A DNA stretch of 60,172 nt from CAZDAM01 sp964503595 (lineage in GTDB: Bacteria > Muiribacteriota > UBA6191). The notes below the pieces were generated by a model. It was given only the letters and a program-made list of their open reading frames with translations, had not been told where the DNA came from and made no database searches. Positions 8,791 through 17,399 of the stretch are shown piece by piece. How positions within the stretch are numbered: position 1 is the first letter of the stretch; the number at the start of each line of letters is the position of its first letter. The stretch covers positions 1-60,172 of the forward strand of contig CAZDAM010000006.1 of NCBI GenBank assembly GCA_964503595.1, written 5' to 3'. The position numbers and the translations under genes were made by a program.

Positions 8791-9740
8791 TGCTTCGGGG
8801 CTGCCAAGCAGATGGAAATGAGTGGAGCGTTGATGAGCTTGAGTCTCTGGAAGGGCTTCACCGGGGTCGCTACACCTGGCTGGCCTGTGTGGGACAGCCG
8901 GATGAAATCTCCGAAAAAATTTCTGAACTTCTGGATTTGCCGGATGATCTGGATCTGCATATCGGAGCTCCTACCAAACGGATTTATCTGAAAAATCATC
9001 GTCAGACCCTGTTTGTCCGTTCTTTTGTGGTGACAGATGGAGAACGGGGCTATGAAGTCAGTCCCTGGTGTTTTGTTCTTTCTGATGATCTGCTTCTGAC
9101 CTGGCAGGATGGCGGGGATGAACAGGTGCAGGAGGCTTTTTTACGCCTGCAGGCGGTGGAGCCGACACCTGGTCTGGATGCCCAGCGGGCCCTGATTTTC
9201 TGTCTGGAGTCCCGGTTGGGACTGGCCTGGGATCAGATTGAAGAGGATCAGCAGGCGGTTTATGTGATTTCTGATGTCATGGTGAACAGCGATCCGGATT
9301 CGACAAAAATGCTGGCGGAGATGGTTCGCCTGTTTGACCGGCTGATGTTTCTCAGGGAATCCATCACGGAAATGCAGCGCCTGATCTACACCATTATGAA
9401 GGCTTCTTTTCTGAGATCAGAGCTGGCTCCCAGAATTTCGATCATCAGTGAGCAGTGTCTGTCGCTGCTGTCACATATGGATTACCTGAATCAGGCTCTT
9501 CGTTATCAGCAGGACACCTTAAGGGGTCTTCAGAATGAGAACCAGGCCCGCATCCTGAAAATTTTCACCATTCTGTCTCTGGTTCTGATGCCGCCAACCG
9601 TGGTTGCCGGTATTTATGGCATGAATTTTGAGGCCATGCCGGAACTGAAATTTCCCTATGGATATCCTGCTGCTCTGGGGCTGATGGTGGTTTCTGCCAT
9701 CATGCCTTTGTTGTGGTTCCGTATGCGGCAATGGTTGTGA
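8784..9740 (+). CDS. corA: CorA-like magnesium/divalent-cation transporter
   Basis: About 318 residues. The N-terminal two thirds is the cytoplasmic funnel region. The C-terminus has two membrane helices: the first (residues about 250-272, ILKIFTILSLVLMPPTVVAGIYGMNF) carries the family signature Y-G-M-N at its end, followed by the MPE loop and a second helix (AALGLMVVSAIMPLLWF). This is diagnostic for CorA/ZntB-type pentameric channels in the inner membrane, which import Mg2+ or export Zn2+. An AGGAAGG SD at 8767-8773 favours ATG 8784; GTG 8778 is an alternative. It lies upstream of era with a 20-nt gap, so co-transcription is possible. Confidence 0.88.
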   Translation: MAMLRGCQADGNEWSVDELESLEGLHRGRYTWLACVGQPDEISEKISELLDLPDDLDLHIGAPTKRIYLKNHRQTLFVRSFVVTDGERGYEVSPWCFVLSDDLLLTWQDGGDEQVQEAFLRLQAVEPTPGLDAQRALIFCLESRLGLAWDQIEEDQQAVYVISDVMVNSDPDSTKMLAEMVRLFDRLMFLRESITEMQRLIYTIMKASFLRSELAPRISIISEQCLSLLSHMDYLNQALRYQQDTLRGLQNENQARILKIFTILSLVLMPPTVVAGIYGMNFEAMPELKFPYGYPAALGLMVVSAIMPLLWFRMRQWL

Positions 9741-9760
9741 TACCATGCCCCGCTTGAATT

Positions 9761-10675
9761 ATGTGTGAATCCGATCTCCTGTCCCCATCCCATCGTTCGG
9801 CCTATGTTGCCATTGTTGGCCTTCCCAATGCGGGCAAGTCCACCCTTCTCAACCGGTTTCTCGGACAGGATCTTGCGATCATGTCTCCCAAACCCCAGAC
9901 AACCCGCAACCAGATTGTGGGAGTTCTGAACCGGGAAAATACCCAGCTGATTTTTCTGGATACGCCGGGTTTTTATGAGGGGCGCATGAAGGTGGACGGC
10001 TTCTATCGTCAGGAAATCCGTAAATCGCTTGAAGATGCGGATATCATCCTTCTTGTGATTGATGGCCGCAAACCCGGTCTTGGCCGGGGGCGTGAGTTTT
10101 TCCGGACGGTTCTGGAAGGGGCCAGGGACAAGCCGGTCATCATTGTTCTGAATAAGCTTGATGCCCTGAAGCAAAGCACTCTGATTCCCTTGCTGGGGGA
10201 GCTGCCGGAGCGTTTCACCGGTGCCCGGGAATTTGTCCCTGTTTCGGCCAGGGACGGGCAGAATCTGGAAGAGCTTCTTAAGGTCATGGATACTTTTGTG
10301 GAAGAAGGGCCCCAGTTCTATCCGGAAGAAATGATCACTGATCGGGATAATGGCTTTCTGATTGCCGAATTCGTGCGGGAAGCTCTGTTCATTCAGAACG
10401 AGGAAGAAGTTCCCTTTGCCGTAGCTGTGGCTGTGGATCGCCTCGAAGAGATGGAGTCCCGGATTGAGGCAGAAGTCCTGATTTATGTGGAGCGGGAAGG
10501 CCAGAAAGCTATTCTGATTGGCGAGGGGGGTCAGGCCCTGAAGTCGGCCAATGCCCGTGCCAGTATGCGTGCCCGCCGCTTTTTCGGCAGGAAAGTTCAG
10601 CTGACTCTCTGGATCAAGGTCAAGCCGGGCTGGCGGCAGAATGAAAGAATCCTCAAACAGGTAGGTCTGGCATGA
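9761..10675 (+). CDS. era: GTPase Era, ribosome assembly factor
   Basis: 304 residues with the full Era architecture. The GTPase domain has G1 GLPNAGKST (about residues 20-28), a switch with PQTTRN, G3 DTPG, G4 NKLD and G5 SARDG. A C-terminal KH RNA-binding domain (about 220-300) contains the GEGGQALK loop where Era proteins have the KH GxxG loop. Era binds the 3' end of 16S rRNA and helps 30S subunit maturation at the inner membrane. The stop codon overlaps the start of lepB (ATGA), so the two are translationally coupled. Confidence 0.96.
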   Translation: MCESDLLSPSHRSAYVAIVGLPNAGKSTLLNRFLGQDLAIMSPKPQTTRNQIVGVLNRENTQLIFLDTPGFYEGRMKVDGFYRQEIRKSLEDADIILLVIDGRKPGLGRGREFFRTVLEGARDKPVIIVLNKLDALKQSTLIPLLGELPERFTGAREFVPVSARDGQNLEELLKVMDTFVEEGPQFYPEEMITDRDNGFLIAEFVREALFIQNEEEVPFAVAVAVDRLEEMESRIEAEVLIYVEREGQKAILIGEGGQALKSANARASMRARRFFGRKVQLTLWIKVKPGWRQNERILKQVGLA

Positions 10676-11904
10676 AGCTTGCGAAATTTCTGGAAAATGT
10701 CTACTTGAGCGGATTCCCCAATGAGGGTTTTGCCTCCATCTTTATTGATGAGACCACCGAGATTGAATATCGCAAGCTTAAGTCTAATTCCCATATTTTC
10801 AACAATCCCCTGATTCGTATCCGGCTGGTTTTCAAGGAGTCCGCTGAAAATGCCGTCATCGAAGGCTTTTTCGATCAGAAGGCATTGCGGGTCAAGCGTG
10901 AGTCTTCTGAAGACGAAAAGGAAATCGTTTTTACCTCCAAGCTCTATCGGGGCAAGAACGTCTTTCGTGTCGATCTCAACGGGGAAAGCTGGGATCTTGT
11001 CATCATGCACAAGTCCCTTGTCAGGGACTGGGTTGAAGGTCTGGCCAGGGCTGTTATTGTGATTGTGGGACTGAATACCTTTATCGTCCAGGGTTCCTAT
11101 ATTCCCTCGGCTTCCATGATGAATACTCTGGTAGAGGGTGATTTCATCTGGGTCAACAAGGCCGCGTACCGGGTGCATGAACCCAAGCGCGGGGATGTGG
11201 TGGTCTTCAATTTTCCGCTGGATCCTTCCCGGGATTTTATCAAGCGTCTGATTGGGCTTCCTGGTGATACTCTCAAGGTTCAGGACAAGATTGTCTATTT
11301 GAATGGCAAGCCTCTCAAGGAAGACTATGTCATCTACAGCTCTTCCTATGATATTCCCCCGGCTGAAATCAAAGTCCAGGATTTGACCAAGACCTATATG
11401 GTCCCGGTCAAAATCCCCAAACGGATCTGGATTCTTGGCGTAGACAGCAAATTCAAGTTCGATGAAAAGTCCTATTTTTCACGGGGACTTGATGCGTCAG
11501 CCGGACAGTTCATGGATCTGAGGAACCGTGAAGTTGGTCGTGAGCGGACTCCGCTGCCGATCCTGGCCGCAGAAGGAGATATGGCTTCTTTTGGGGTGGA
11601 TGGTTCTTTGAGTGTGAACGGCAAGCTTCATCCAACAGGTTCGTGGAAAATGTATGCCCTGTCTTTTCTGCATCTTCCGGGAGCCGAGATTTCTGCTCAG
11701 GATGTTGAAGAACTCACTGTTCCGGAAGGCTGTTATTTTGTGATGGGAGATAACCGGGACAATTCCCTGGATTCTCGTTATTGGGGACTGGTTCCTGAGC
11801 ACAGCATGAAAGGAAAGGCTCTTTTCCTTTATTTCCCTGTAACCCGCATGAAGCTGATTTCCTCTGCTTTCGGGGAAGCGGTGGAGCAGGCCCCCCAGTT
11901 ATAG
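10672..11904 (+). CDS. lepB: Signal peptidase I with long N-terminal and internal extensions
   Basis: 410 residues, larger than usual for family S26. One transmembrane helix lies near residues 120-138 (GLARAVIVIVGLNTFIV). It is followed by the catalytic Ser box PSASMMNTL (S148), the Lys box RDFIKRLIGLPGD (K191), and the conserved C-terminal box MGDNRDNSLDSRYWG. These residues form the Ser/Lys dyad that removes signal peptides on the periplasmic side of the inner membrane. The first 120 residues form an extra, presumably cytoplasmic domain that I do not recognise, and about 100 residues are inserted between the Lys box and the GDNRDNS box. The gene overlaps the end of era by 4 nt. Confidence 0.93.
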   Translation: MKLAKFLENVYLSGFPNEGFASIFIDETTEIEYRKLKSNSHIFNNPLIRIRLVFKESAENAVIEGFFDQKALRVKRESSEDEKEIVFTSKLYRGKNVFRVDLNGESWDLVIMHKSLVRDWVEGLARAVIVIVGLNTFIVQGSYIPSASMMNTLVEGDFIWVNKAAYRVHEPKRGDVVVFNFPLDPSRDFIKRLIGLPGDTLKVQDKIVYLNGKPLKEDYVIYSSSYDIPPAEIKVQDLTKTYMVPVKIPKRIWILGVDSKFKFDEKSYFSRGLDASAGQFMDLRNREVGRERTPLPILAAEGDMASFGVDGSLSVNGKLHPTGSWKMYALSFLHLPGAEISAQDVEELTVPEGCYFVMGDNRDNSLDSRYWGLVPEHSMKGKALFLYFPVTRMKLISSAFGEAVEQAPQL

Positions 11905-11908
11905 GTCG

Positions 11909-13101
11909 ATGTCCAGAAACATCGCCGTACTGCTTTACCCCGGATGTGCTTTTGGGGAAATTGCCCATTGTGTGGAGCGTTTGTCCCAGTGTTGTGAAGT
12001 GCGCTATTTCACTCCTCAAAGGGGTGTTCTGCGTCTAAGCAATCAGCTGCAGATTCAGCCGGATGGCTTATATTCGGGGATTCTTCCCTGGGCGGATGCC
12101 ATTGTCATTCCCGGAGGAAACCCGGATTCCATTCTGAAGGATGGCATATCAGATGAGATTCTGAAAAAGGCCCATGAAGAAGGGCGGATTCTGGCTGGAA
12201 TCTGTGCCGGGGCTATGGTCATGGCTCATGCTGGAGTGCTTCAGGGCCGGAAAGCAGCCCATTTGTATCAGACTCCCATGCTATCTGAAGACCTTGCGGA
12301 TTTTGTAGTTCCCTGGTTTCAGGAAACGACTTCTGTTCTGAAAAACTTCTGTGTGGACGGGAACTGTCTGACGGCCATGCCATGGGCCATTGCTGAGTTT
12401 TCTTCGGCTCTGGAGGCTCTGCTAGGGCTTCAGAAAAAGCTGCCGGTTCATGAAATCTGGGATGTTCTGGATGCCTCTGGAGAAAAAACGGGAGAGACCT
12501 GGCAAAGAGGGATTCCGCTGCCGGATGGCCTTTATCACCGGGTTGTACATGTCTGGCTTCAGAATGAGACTGGAGATTATCTTGTCCAGAAAAGGGCCGA
12601 ACATCTGAGTTGGCTGCCAGGGCTCTGGGCCACTACCGGGGGATCGGTTGTATCTGGTGAAGACAGCCTGATCGGTGCTATCAGGGAGCTTAAAGAGGAG
12701 ATAGGTCTTACTCTTTCCCCGCAGTCGCTGGTTCTTCTGAAACGCTTTGTCAAATCGGATTACAGTCCTGATACAACGTTTGATCTCTGGTATGCCANNN
12801 NNNNNNNNNNNNNNNNNNNNNNNNNNNNNNNNNNNNNNNNNNNNNNNNNNNNNNNNNNNNNNNNNNNNNNNNNNNNNNNNNNNNNNNNNNNNNNNNNCGC
12901 TTTGTCAAATCGGATTACAGTCCTGATACAACGTTTGATCTCTGGTATGCCAGAATTGATGCAAAAACCGCTGAGCTCTGCCAGATTGGCCCTGAAGTGA
13001 GTCAGGTGGATTTCAAAAGCCTTGAGGAAATTCTTGCCATGGTAAAAGCCGGGCAGTTTGTGGATTACGGTTATTTTGAATTTTTGCCTGAAAAGGTCTG
13101 A
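11909..13101 (+). CDS. Fusion of DJ-1/PfpI-type domain and Nudix hydrolase, interrupted by an assembly gap
   Basis: Residues 1-175 are a DJ-1/PfpI domain with the nucleophile elbow GICAGA (C99) and the IPGG loop. From about residue 180 an Idi-like Nudix domain follows with a perfect Nudix box (GSVVSGED, then REL and EEIGL) near residues 246-268, preceded by LVQKRAE. The scaffold is broken by 100 Ns (12798-12897), and the same 55 bp stands on both sides. Removing one copy and the Ns restores one continuous frame of about 345 codons ending at TGA 13099-13101. As printed, the frame across the Ns is wrong. The fusion suggests a damage-repair or housecleaning enzyme (deglycase/glyoxalase-like plus nucleotide pyrophosphatase); the exact substrate is unknown. 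Confidence 0.82.
12743..12952. other. Assembly gap of exactly 100 N flanked by an identical 55-bp duplication
   Basis: Bases 12743-12797 and 12898-12952 are identical over 55 bp, and the gap is exactly 100 Ns. A 55-bp overlap is a common assembler k-mer size and 100 is a standard placeholder gap. The two contigs almost certainly overlap, and no sequence is missing. Collapsing the copies repairs the host gene. Confidence 0.93.
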
Positions 13102-13152
13102 AACCTGACTCAGATCATTTTTATCAAATCTGGATTGAGGCATCTTTAAAAG

Positions 13153-13962
13153 ATGCGAAAATTAGTTTTATTCTGCACTCTTTTTCTTCCGGTTTCCTGG
13201 GCCCAAATCCATCAGGTGCATCCTCAAAAAGCATTTGAACTTTTTCAGGAAGGCGTGATGATGATAGATGTCAGAGAGGAGGAGGAACGGCTGGAATCGA
13301 TGATTGCAGATACAGGGTTTCTGCCTCTTGGCAATCTTGAAACCATGTTTCATCAGCTGAAGCCATCAGAACCCGTGATCCTTCAGTGCCGTAGCGGGCG
13401 ACGCTCCATGCAGGCAGCCCAAATTCTCAAAGAGGCCGGATTCTTGAAGGTCTATAATCTGGAAGGTGGAATTCTTGCCTGGCAGAAACAAGGGTTTCCG
13501 GTTGTATCCCCGGCTGATGTCCTGCCCAAAACAGCAGATGCCATTCTGGGCAGATTGAAAAACAGGCTTGTTGGTTCTCTGAAATCTGATGGTATTGAGC
13601 CGACTCTGAAGATGTGTTCACTTCAGGCACTTGAGCTTACGACAGAGGATTTACCCCATGCGATTCAGGCTCGCCGGATCGCCCTGAAAATCCGTAACCC
13701 TGTCAATTCACCGGATACTTACGAAAGGGAAGTTCTGGATCGGCTGGCCCAAAAGCCGGGGGACATTCTGGAAGTGAATCATAGGAAAGTACATTTTTTT
13801 CGTTCCTTGCCAACACAGTCCCTGTGTCTTAGCTGTCATGGCCAGAATATCGCCGAGCCGGTGAAGAGAAAGCTTGATGGACTTTACCCTCAGGATGAGG
13901 CCAGGGGCTTCGCGGAAGGAGAACTCAGGGGGGCCCTGCATCTTTTTATGGAGAATCCCTAG
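13153..13962 (+). CDS. Exported rhodanese domain fused to a heme-binding DUF3365-like domain
   Basis: 269 residues with a signal peptide (LVLFCTLFLPVSWAQ). Residues about 22-120 are a rhodanese (sulfurtransferase) domain with active-site loop CRSGRRS (C79) and the typical NLEGGILAWQ end. Residues about 135-265 resemble DUF3365/Tll0287-like periplasmic sensor domains, including a c-type heme motif CLSCH (C225, C228, H229) and the end motif ARGFAEGELRGA. The combination points to a periplasmic redox or sulfur-handling protein; its partner is unknown. It converges with the TPR lipoprotein gene, with a 4-nt overlap of stop codons. Confidence 0.83.
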   Translation: MRKLVLFCTLFLPVSWAQIHQVHPQKAFELFQEGVMMIDVREEEERLESMIADTGFLPLGNLETMFHQLKPSEPVILQCRSGRRSMQAAQILKEAGFLKVYNLEGGILAWQKQGFPVVSPADVLPKTADAILGRLKNRLVGSLKSDGIEPTLKMCSLQALELTTEDLPHAIQARRIALKIRNPVNSPDTYEREVLDRLAQKPGDILEVNHRKVHFFRSLPTQSLCLSCHGQNIAEPVKRKLDGLYPQDEARGFAEGELRGALHLFMENP

Positions 13963-14834
13963 CCGCTTCTGAGTTTGGCTACTTTCTGCCGAACAAAGGA
14001 GTTGTCCGGTTCCAGCCCCAAAGCGCGCTCATAGTAAATCAGGGCTTTGTGGAACTTGCGCTGTCTTTCCAGAATTTCACCGATTCCAACCAGGCAATCC
14101 ACATGGTTTGGATTGGAGTTTAAGACCCTGGTGTAGTATTGAGAGGCATCGTCGAGATAGCCCCGGCGATGGGAAATCACTCCAAGGTGATAAAGAACGG
14201 AAGTGCTTTCGTTTTTGAGTTTGAGGGCCCGCATGAATTCGACTCGGGCATTTTCATCCAGGCCCTGCTGGAAATAATGCATAGCCAGACGCTCGGCAAT
14301 TTCACCATCACGGGGATTGACGGCCATATAACGGGCCAGAGTCTGCAAAGCCTTGCTGTTCTCTCCGCGCTGTTCGGCCAGAGTGGCGATTCTAAGAAGC
14401 CCGTCTTTGTGATCGGGATTGAGTTTCATGCAGCGATTCAGATAATCCATGGCCAGATCATTCTGTCCCAGACGGAAATAGGCCGTGGAAAGATTGAAAT
14501 AAGCCTCATCGAAATTAGGATCGAGTTCAATGGTTCGCATGAACTGTTCAATAGCTTCCCGAAGCTTGCCCTGTTTGGCATAGGCAAGGCCGAGATCATG
14601 GTTGGCCCCGATATGCCCCGGTTCTTCCTTGAGGACTTTCTGGAACTGGCGAATGGCCAGATCAAGTTTGCCGGTGGAGCCGGCAATCCAGCCGAGGTCG
14701 TATTCGACCTTGAGGCGTTCCTGCTTTTTGAGTTCACTATCAACTTGCAGTCGGATTTCATCGGTGGGACGGCGTTTCTTGCAGCCTGCTGCGAAGAACA
14801 GGGGAAACACAAGCAGCAGGATTCGAATTTTCAT
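13959..14834 (-). CDS. TPR-repeat lipoprotein
   Basis: 291 residues. A lipoprotein signal ends in FFAAGC (C18), followed by a charged linker and about six tetratricopeptide repeats from residue 45 to the end, such as GHIGANHDLGLAYAKQG, NFDEAYFNLSTAYFRLG and NHVDCLVGIGEILERQ. It is probably an envelope-anchored scaffold or assembly factor. It is the last gene of a minus-strand run (18485 to 13959), 22 nt after the hydrolase gene. A TAAACT box 7 nt before the ATG could also give a separate leaderless transcript. Confidence 0.82.
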   Translation of the reverse strand: MKIRILLLVFPLFFAAGCKKRRPTDEIRLQVDSELKKQERLKVEYDLGWIAGSTGKLDLAIRQFQKVLKEEPGHIGANHDLGLAYAKQGKLREAIEQFMRTIELDPNFDEAYFNLSTAYFRLGQNDLAMDYLNRCMKLNPDHKDGLLRIATLAEQRGENSKALQTLARYMAVNPRDGEIAERLAMHYFQQGLDENARVEFMRALKLKNESTSVLYHLGVISHRRGYLDDASQYYTRVLNSNPNHVDCLVGIGEILERQRKFHKALIYYERALGLEPDNSFVRQKVAKLRSG

Positions 14835-14856
14835 AGGCAGAAGTTTACAACAAATT

Positions 14857-15603
14857 CTAAAGATTTACCCCTGATTTTGTCAGGCAATGGCTCAGGAGGA
14901 GTTTAAATTCCATGGGGTTGGTGAGCATGACAAAATGGCCGGGTTTGGGAAGACAGTGGAGCCTCGCCTTGGGCCAGGGTTTCCAGGCCTCTTCAAAAGT
15001 ACCTTTAGGGTCAGTGTGAAGAGCGGAGGGTGGTTGATGGAAAACGTCTATCTGACGATCCTTTGGATAGATGTGAGATCGTTTTTCACGGGCATGCAGG
15101 GCCAGAGATTCGAGGATTTCCGGGAAGGCGTTTTCATCCGTTTTTCCGGCATCTGCCAGAATTCGTTCAAGAATACAGGGATCGTGAGTATGGCTGAAAC
15201 TCATGAACTGGCGGAGCTGGGTCAGGTGATTCTGTCGGAAATGCCGGGCGAGAACTTCGAGTCCACGTGGGTGGCGGGCCCGTGGAAAAAAATCCAGGGC
15301 AATCAGGTGTCCGAGTTCTTCAAAATGAACCTGAAGCTCAAGCCCCAGAATGGCCCCCAGGGAATGACCGATGATGATGGGAAAAGGTCTGAGAGCTTCC
15401 AGACTCTTGATCAGGTTTTCAAACAGGTTTTCAAGAGTATAGGAGGAAAGCCTTGGACCATCTCCATGTCCGGGAAGGTCGGGGCAGAAAAAAGTGAATT
15501 CTTCAAACAGGTGGGGGGGCAGGCAACTTTGCCAGATGAGCCCCTGGCTTCCCAGCCCATGAAGACAAAGTACCTGAACAGGTCCTTTTCCCAGACATTT
15601 CAC
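14857..15603 (-). CDS. Alpha/beta-hydrolase fold protein
   Basis: 248 residues with the standard fold landmarks: LCLHGLGSQ oxyanion loop (residues 12-20), PDLPGHG, nucleophile elbow GHSLG (S81), and C-terminal catalytic His in PGHFVM (H223). Family members are esterases, thioesterases or C-C bond hydrolases (MenH/BioH-like); the substrate cannot be named. The GTG start at 15603 overlaps the upstream TGA (GTGA), so translation is coupled to the NHL-repeat gene. Confidence 0.82.
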   Translation of the reverse strand: MKCLGKGPVQVLCLHGLGSQGLIWQSCLPPHLFEEFTFFCPDLPGHGDGPRLSSYTLENLFENLIKSLEALRPFPIIIGHSLGAILGLELQVHFEELGHLIALDFFPRARHPRGLEVLARHFRQNHLTQLRQFMSFSHTHDPCILERILADAGKTDENAFPEILESLALHAREKRSHIYPKDRQIDVFHQPPSALHTDPKGTFEEAWKPWPKARLHCLPKPGHFVMLTNPMEFKLLLSHCLTKSGVNL

Positions 15604-16733
15604 GGACCCGTACTCACTTCGAGGGCATGATGGGAAACAGACCAGACAGGATTCAGGGTGGAGATTCCTGGAGGGTTTGAATGCAGTATCAGCAGGCGGC
15701 CACTGGGGAGTTCGACACAGTCAAGAGCGGCTTTCAGTTCCGCAGGCAGGATATTTTTGAGCGGCTTGAGATTGGGGGAGTAGGTCCTTGGAGGAGAGTT
15801 TCTTTCCATCAGAAGGAGCATGCCACTGGATTCCACGGAGCAGATCCTTTGGACTTCAGGGTTGGGCATGGGAATGGAGGCCTCAAAATGTCCGTTGGTC
15901 CCAAAGAGCTTGATCTGGCGGTTGCCGGAGTCTATCACCACCAGTTGGTTGTGATGGACCAGCGCGAAATCCAGGGGGCGGGAGAGACGTTCACTCTGGG
16001 TGCCGTAGCCACCAATATAGTGAAGGGGGCGACGCAAGGAATTGAACACCTGAATGCGATCGTTGCGGCTATCCAGAACTATCAGGTCATTTTCGGCAGT
16101 GACGGCGGCAGAGGTGGGTTCGTCAAACGCATTGCGCGGGCGCAGCTCTCTTATGAAGTTGCCATCAAGATCAAGTTCGGCAACCCTGTGATTGCGCATA
16201 TCGGTGACATAACAGGACAGACGGCCGGTACAGGCAATATCAAAAGGAGAATCAAAGCGGGCTTCAGTCAGATTGGAGAAGGAATCGCCGTCAGCAGTAT
16301 CCGTCCTGTCCCATTCAAAGCCCCCGAAGGTGTTCAGCCAGTTCAGGGACGAAGAGAATTTGCTGATGCTGTCCTGGGCTCGATCGACAATGTAGATATG
16401 CCCGAACTCATCACGGCTGATGGAAGTGGGATCGCGGACCTGACCAGCCCCGGAACCGAAGTTTTTCAGGGTGGAGACGAATTCGTAGCGGAAGCTGAGA
16501 ACTTCCAGAACAGCTTCTTCGTCTCCTAGGGGTTGAAGGAATTCGATTCGGGAAGAGGTTTCTTCCAGCCAGCGGGGCTCGGAAAACTGACGGGCATTGG
16601 GAGTTTTACGGCGATAACGCAAAAGAAGGGGCAGGGATTCCTCGGCCGGACGCACCTGATACCCATTTTCGGTGGGTCTGATCTCAAGGCAATGTGAACA
16701 AAGGGTGAAGAGGAGAAAGAAGAGGAACTTCAC
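15600..16733 (-). CDS. Exported NHL-repeat beta-propeller protein
   Basis: 377 residues beginning with a GTG at 16733 that overlaps the preceding TGA by GTGA. The N-terminus is a signal peptide (FLFFLLFTLCSHC). Residues about 95-300 contain NHL repeats, for example VRDPTSISRDEFGHIYIVD, DSPFDIACTG and LSRPLDFALVHHNQLVVID, which fold as a six-bladed propeller used for binding. It lies in a run with GerMN-like and hydrolase genes, which suggests a shared envelope function, but none of these partners defines it. Confidence 0.8.
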   Translation of the reverse strand: MKFLFFLLFTLCSHCLEIRPTENGYQVRPAEESLPLLLRYRRKTPNARQFSEPRWLEETSSRIEFLQPLGDEEAVLEVLSFRYEFVSTLKNFGSGAGQVRDPTSISRDEFGHIYIVDRAQDSISKFSSSLNWLNTFGGFEWDRTDTADGDSFSNLTEARFDSPFDIACTGRLSCYVTDMRNHRVAELDLDGNFIRELRPRNAFDEPTSAAVTAENDLIVLDSRNDRIQVFNSLRRPLHYIGGYGTQSERLSRPLDFALVHHNQLVVIDSGNRQIKLFGTNGHFEASIPMPNPEVQRICSVESSGMLLLMERNSPPRTYSPNLKPLKNILPAELKAALDCVELPSGRLLILHSNPPGISTLNPVWSVSHHALEVSTGP

Positions 16734-17398
16734 TCTTGTCCGGCCTTAAGGATTAGACGGTGGTTGAAGGTGAAAACGATGTTCAGATCGAGATTTTCGT
16801 TATTGGAGGGGGCCGGACGCCCGCCAAAAAGCAGTCTTAGCTTTTCCATATGAAAGGATTCCAGCAGGGAATTGACCAGGGAATACAGAAGCTGGACATC
16901 CCGCATACCAGTGCTGTGGAAGAGTTCCAGGCTTTCCAGTCCAAAATCAAGGATGAGGGTATCATCCATACGAAAGACACTCAGAAGATTGACCGGGGCC
17001 GCAAACAGCCCCTTGGGGGTGAAGGTCAGGATTTCCTTCAGAATCAGGTTGGCCTGAGCAGCTGCCCTGCTGCCACTTATGTCCAGAGCGACTGCGGTTT
17101 CCATAAGAAAGGGGGCCTCGGAGGCCGGATAGAAAATGCGGTAGGTAGGCAGACGGGGGGATTCTTCCTGCTGGGAAAGAGCCGGAGCGATAGATGTGAG
17201 GTCTGGGGCTGGCTTCTTCTGAAGAGGAATCTGGGTGGGCTCTTTGATGAGAGGGGTGCCTCCCAGTCTGAGGGTGGAGTCAGCAATTCTGAATCCGGCA
17301 ACGCCGGCGAGAAGAACGATCCCCACCATCACGAACTTCAGGGGATTGCGATTGGGTTTCTTGGCTGAGCGGTGGGGAAAATTGATGGACGGGCGCAT
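16730..17398 (-). CDS. Membrane-anchored GerMN-domain protein
   Basis: 222 residues. A single transmembrane helix lies at residues about 20-40 (FVMVGIVLLAGVAGFRI), followed by a proline-rich linker and a GerMN-like domain (about residues 85-215) with the features TPKGLFA, DDTLILDFG, LLYSLVNSLLE and EKLRLLFGG. In Gram-positives this domain is known from GerM, linked to spore peptidoglycan; in Gram-negatives its role is unsettled. It starts 1 nt after the stop of the upstream secreted protein, so the two are tightly coupled. Confidence 0.78.
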   Translation of the reverse strand: MRPSINFPHRSAKKPNRNPLKFVMVGIVLLAGVAGFRIADSTLRLGGTPLIKEPTQIPLQKKPAPDLTSIAPALSQQEESPRLPTYRIFYPASEAPFLMETAVALDISGSRAAAQANLILKEILTFTPKGLFAAPVNLLSVFRMDDTLILDFGLESLELFHSTGMRDVQLLYSLVNSLLESFHMEKLRLLFGGRPAPSNNENLDLNIVFTFNHRLILKAGQE

Positions 17399-17399
17399 A

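Noticed and set aside
11909..13000. Reading the DJ-1/Nudix frame straight through the Ns to 13000
   Set aside because: After the gap this frame leaves the repeated RFVKSDY frame; the true frame continues to TGA 13099-13101 once the duplicated 55 bp is collapsed.
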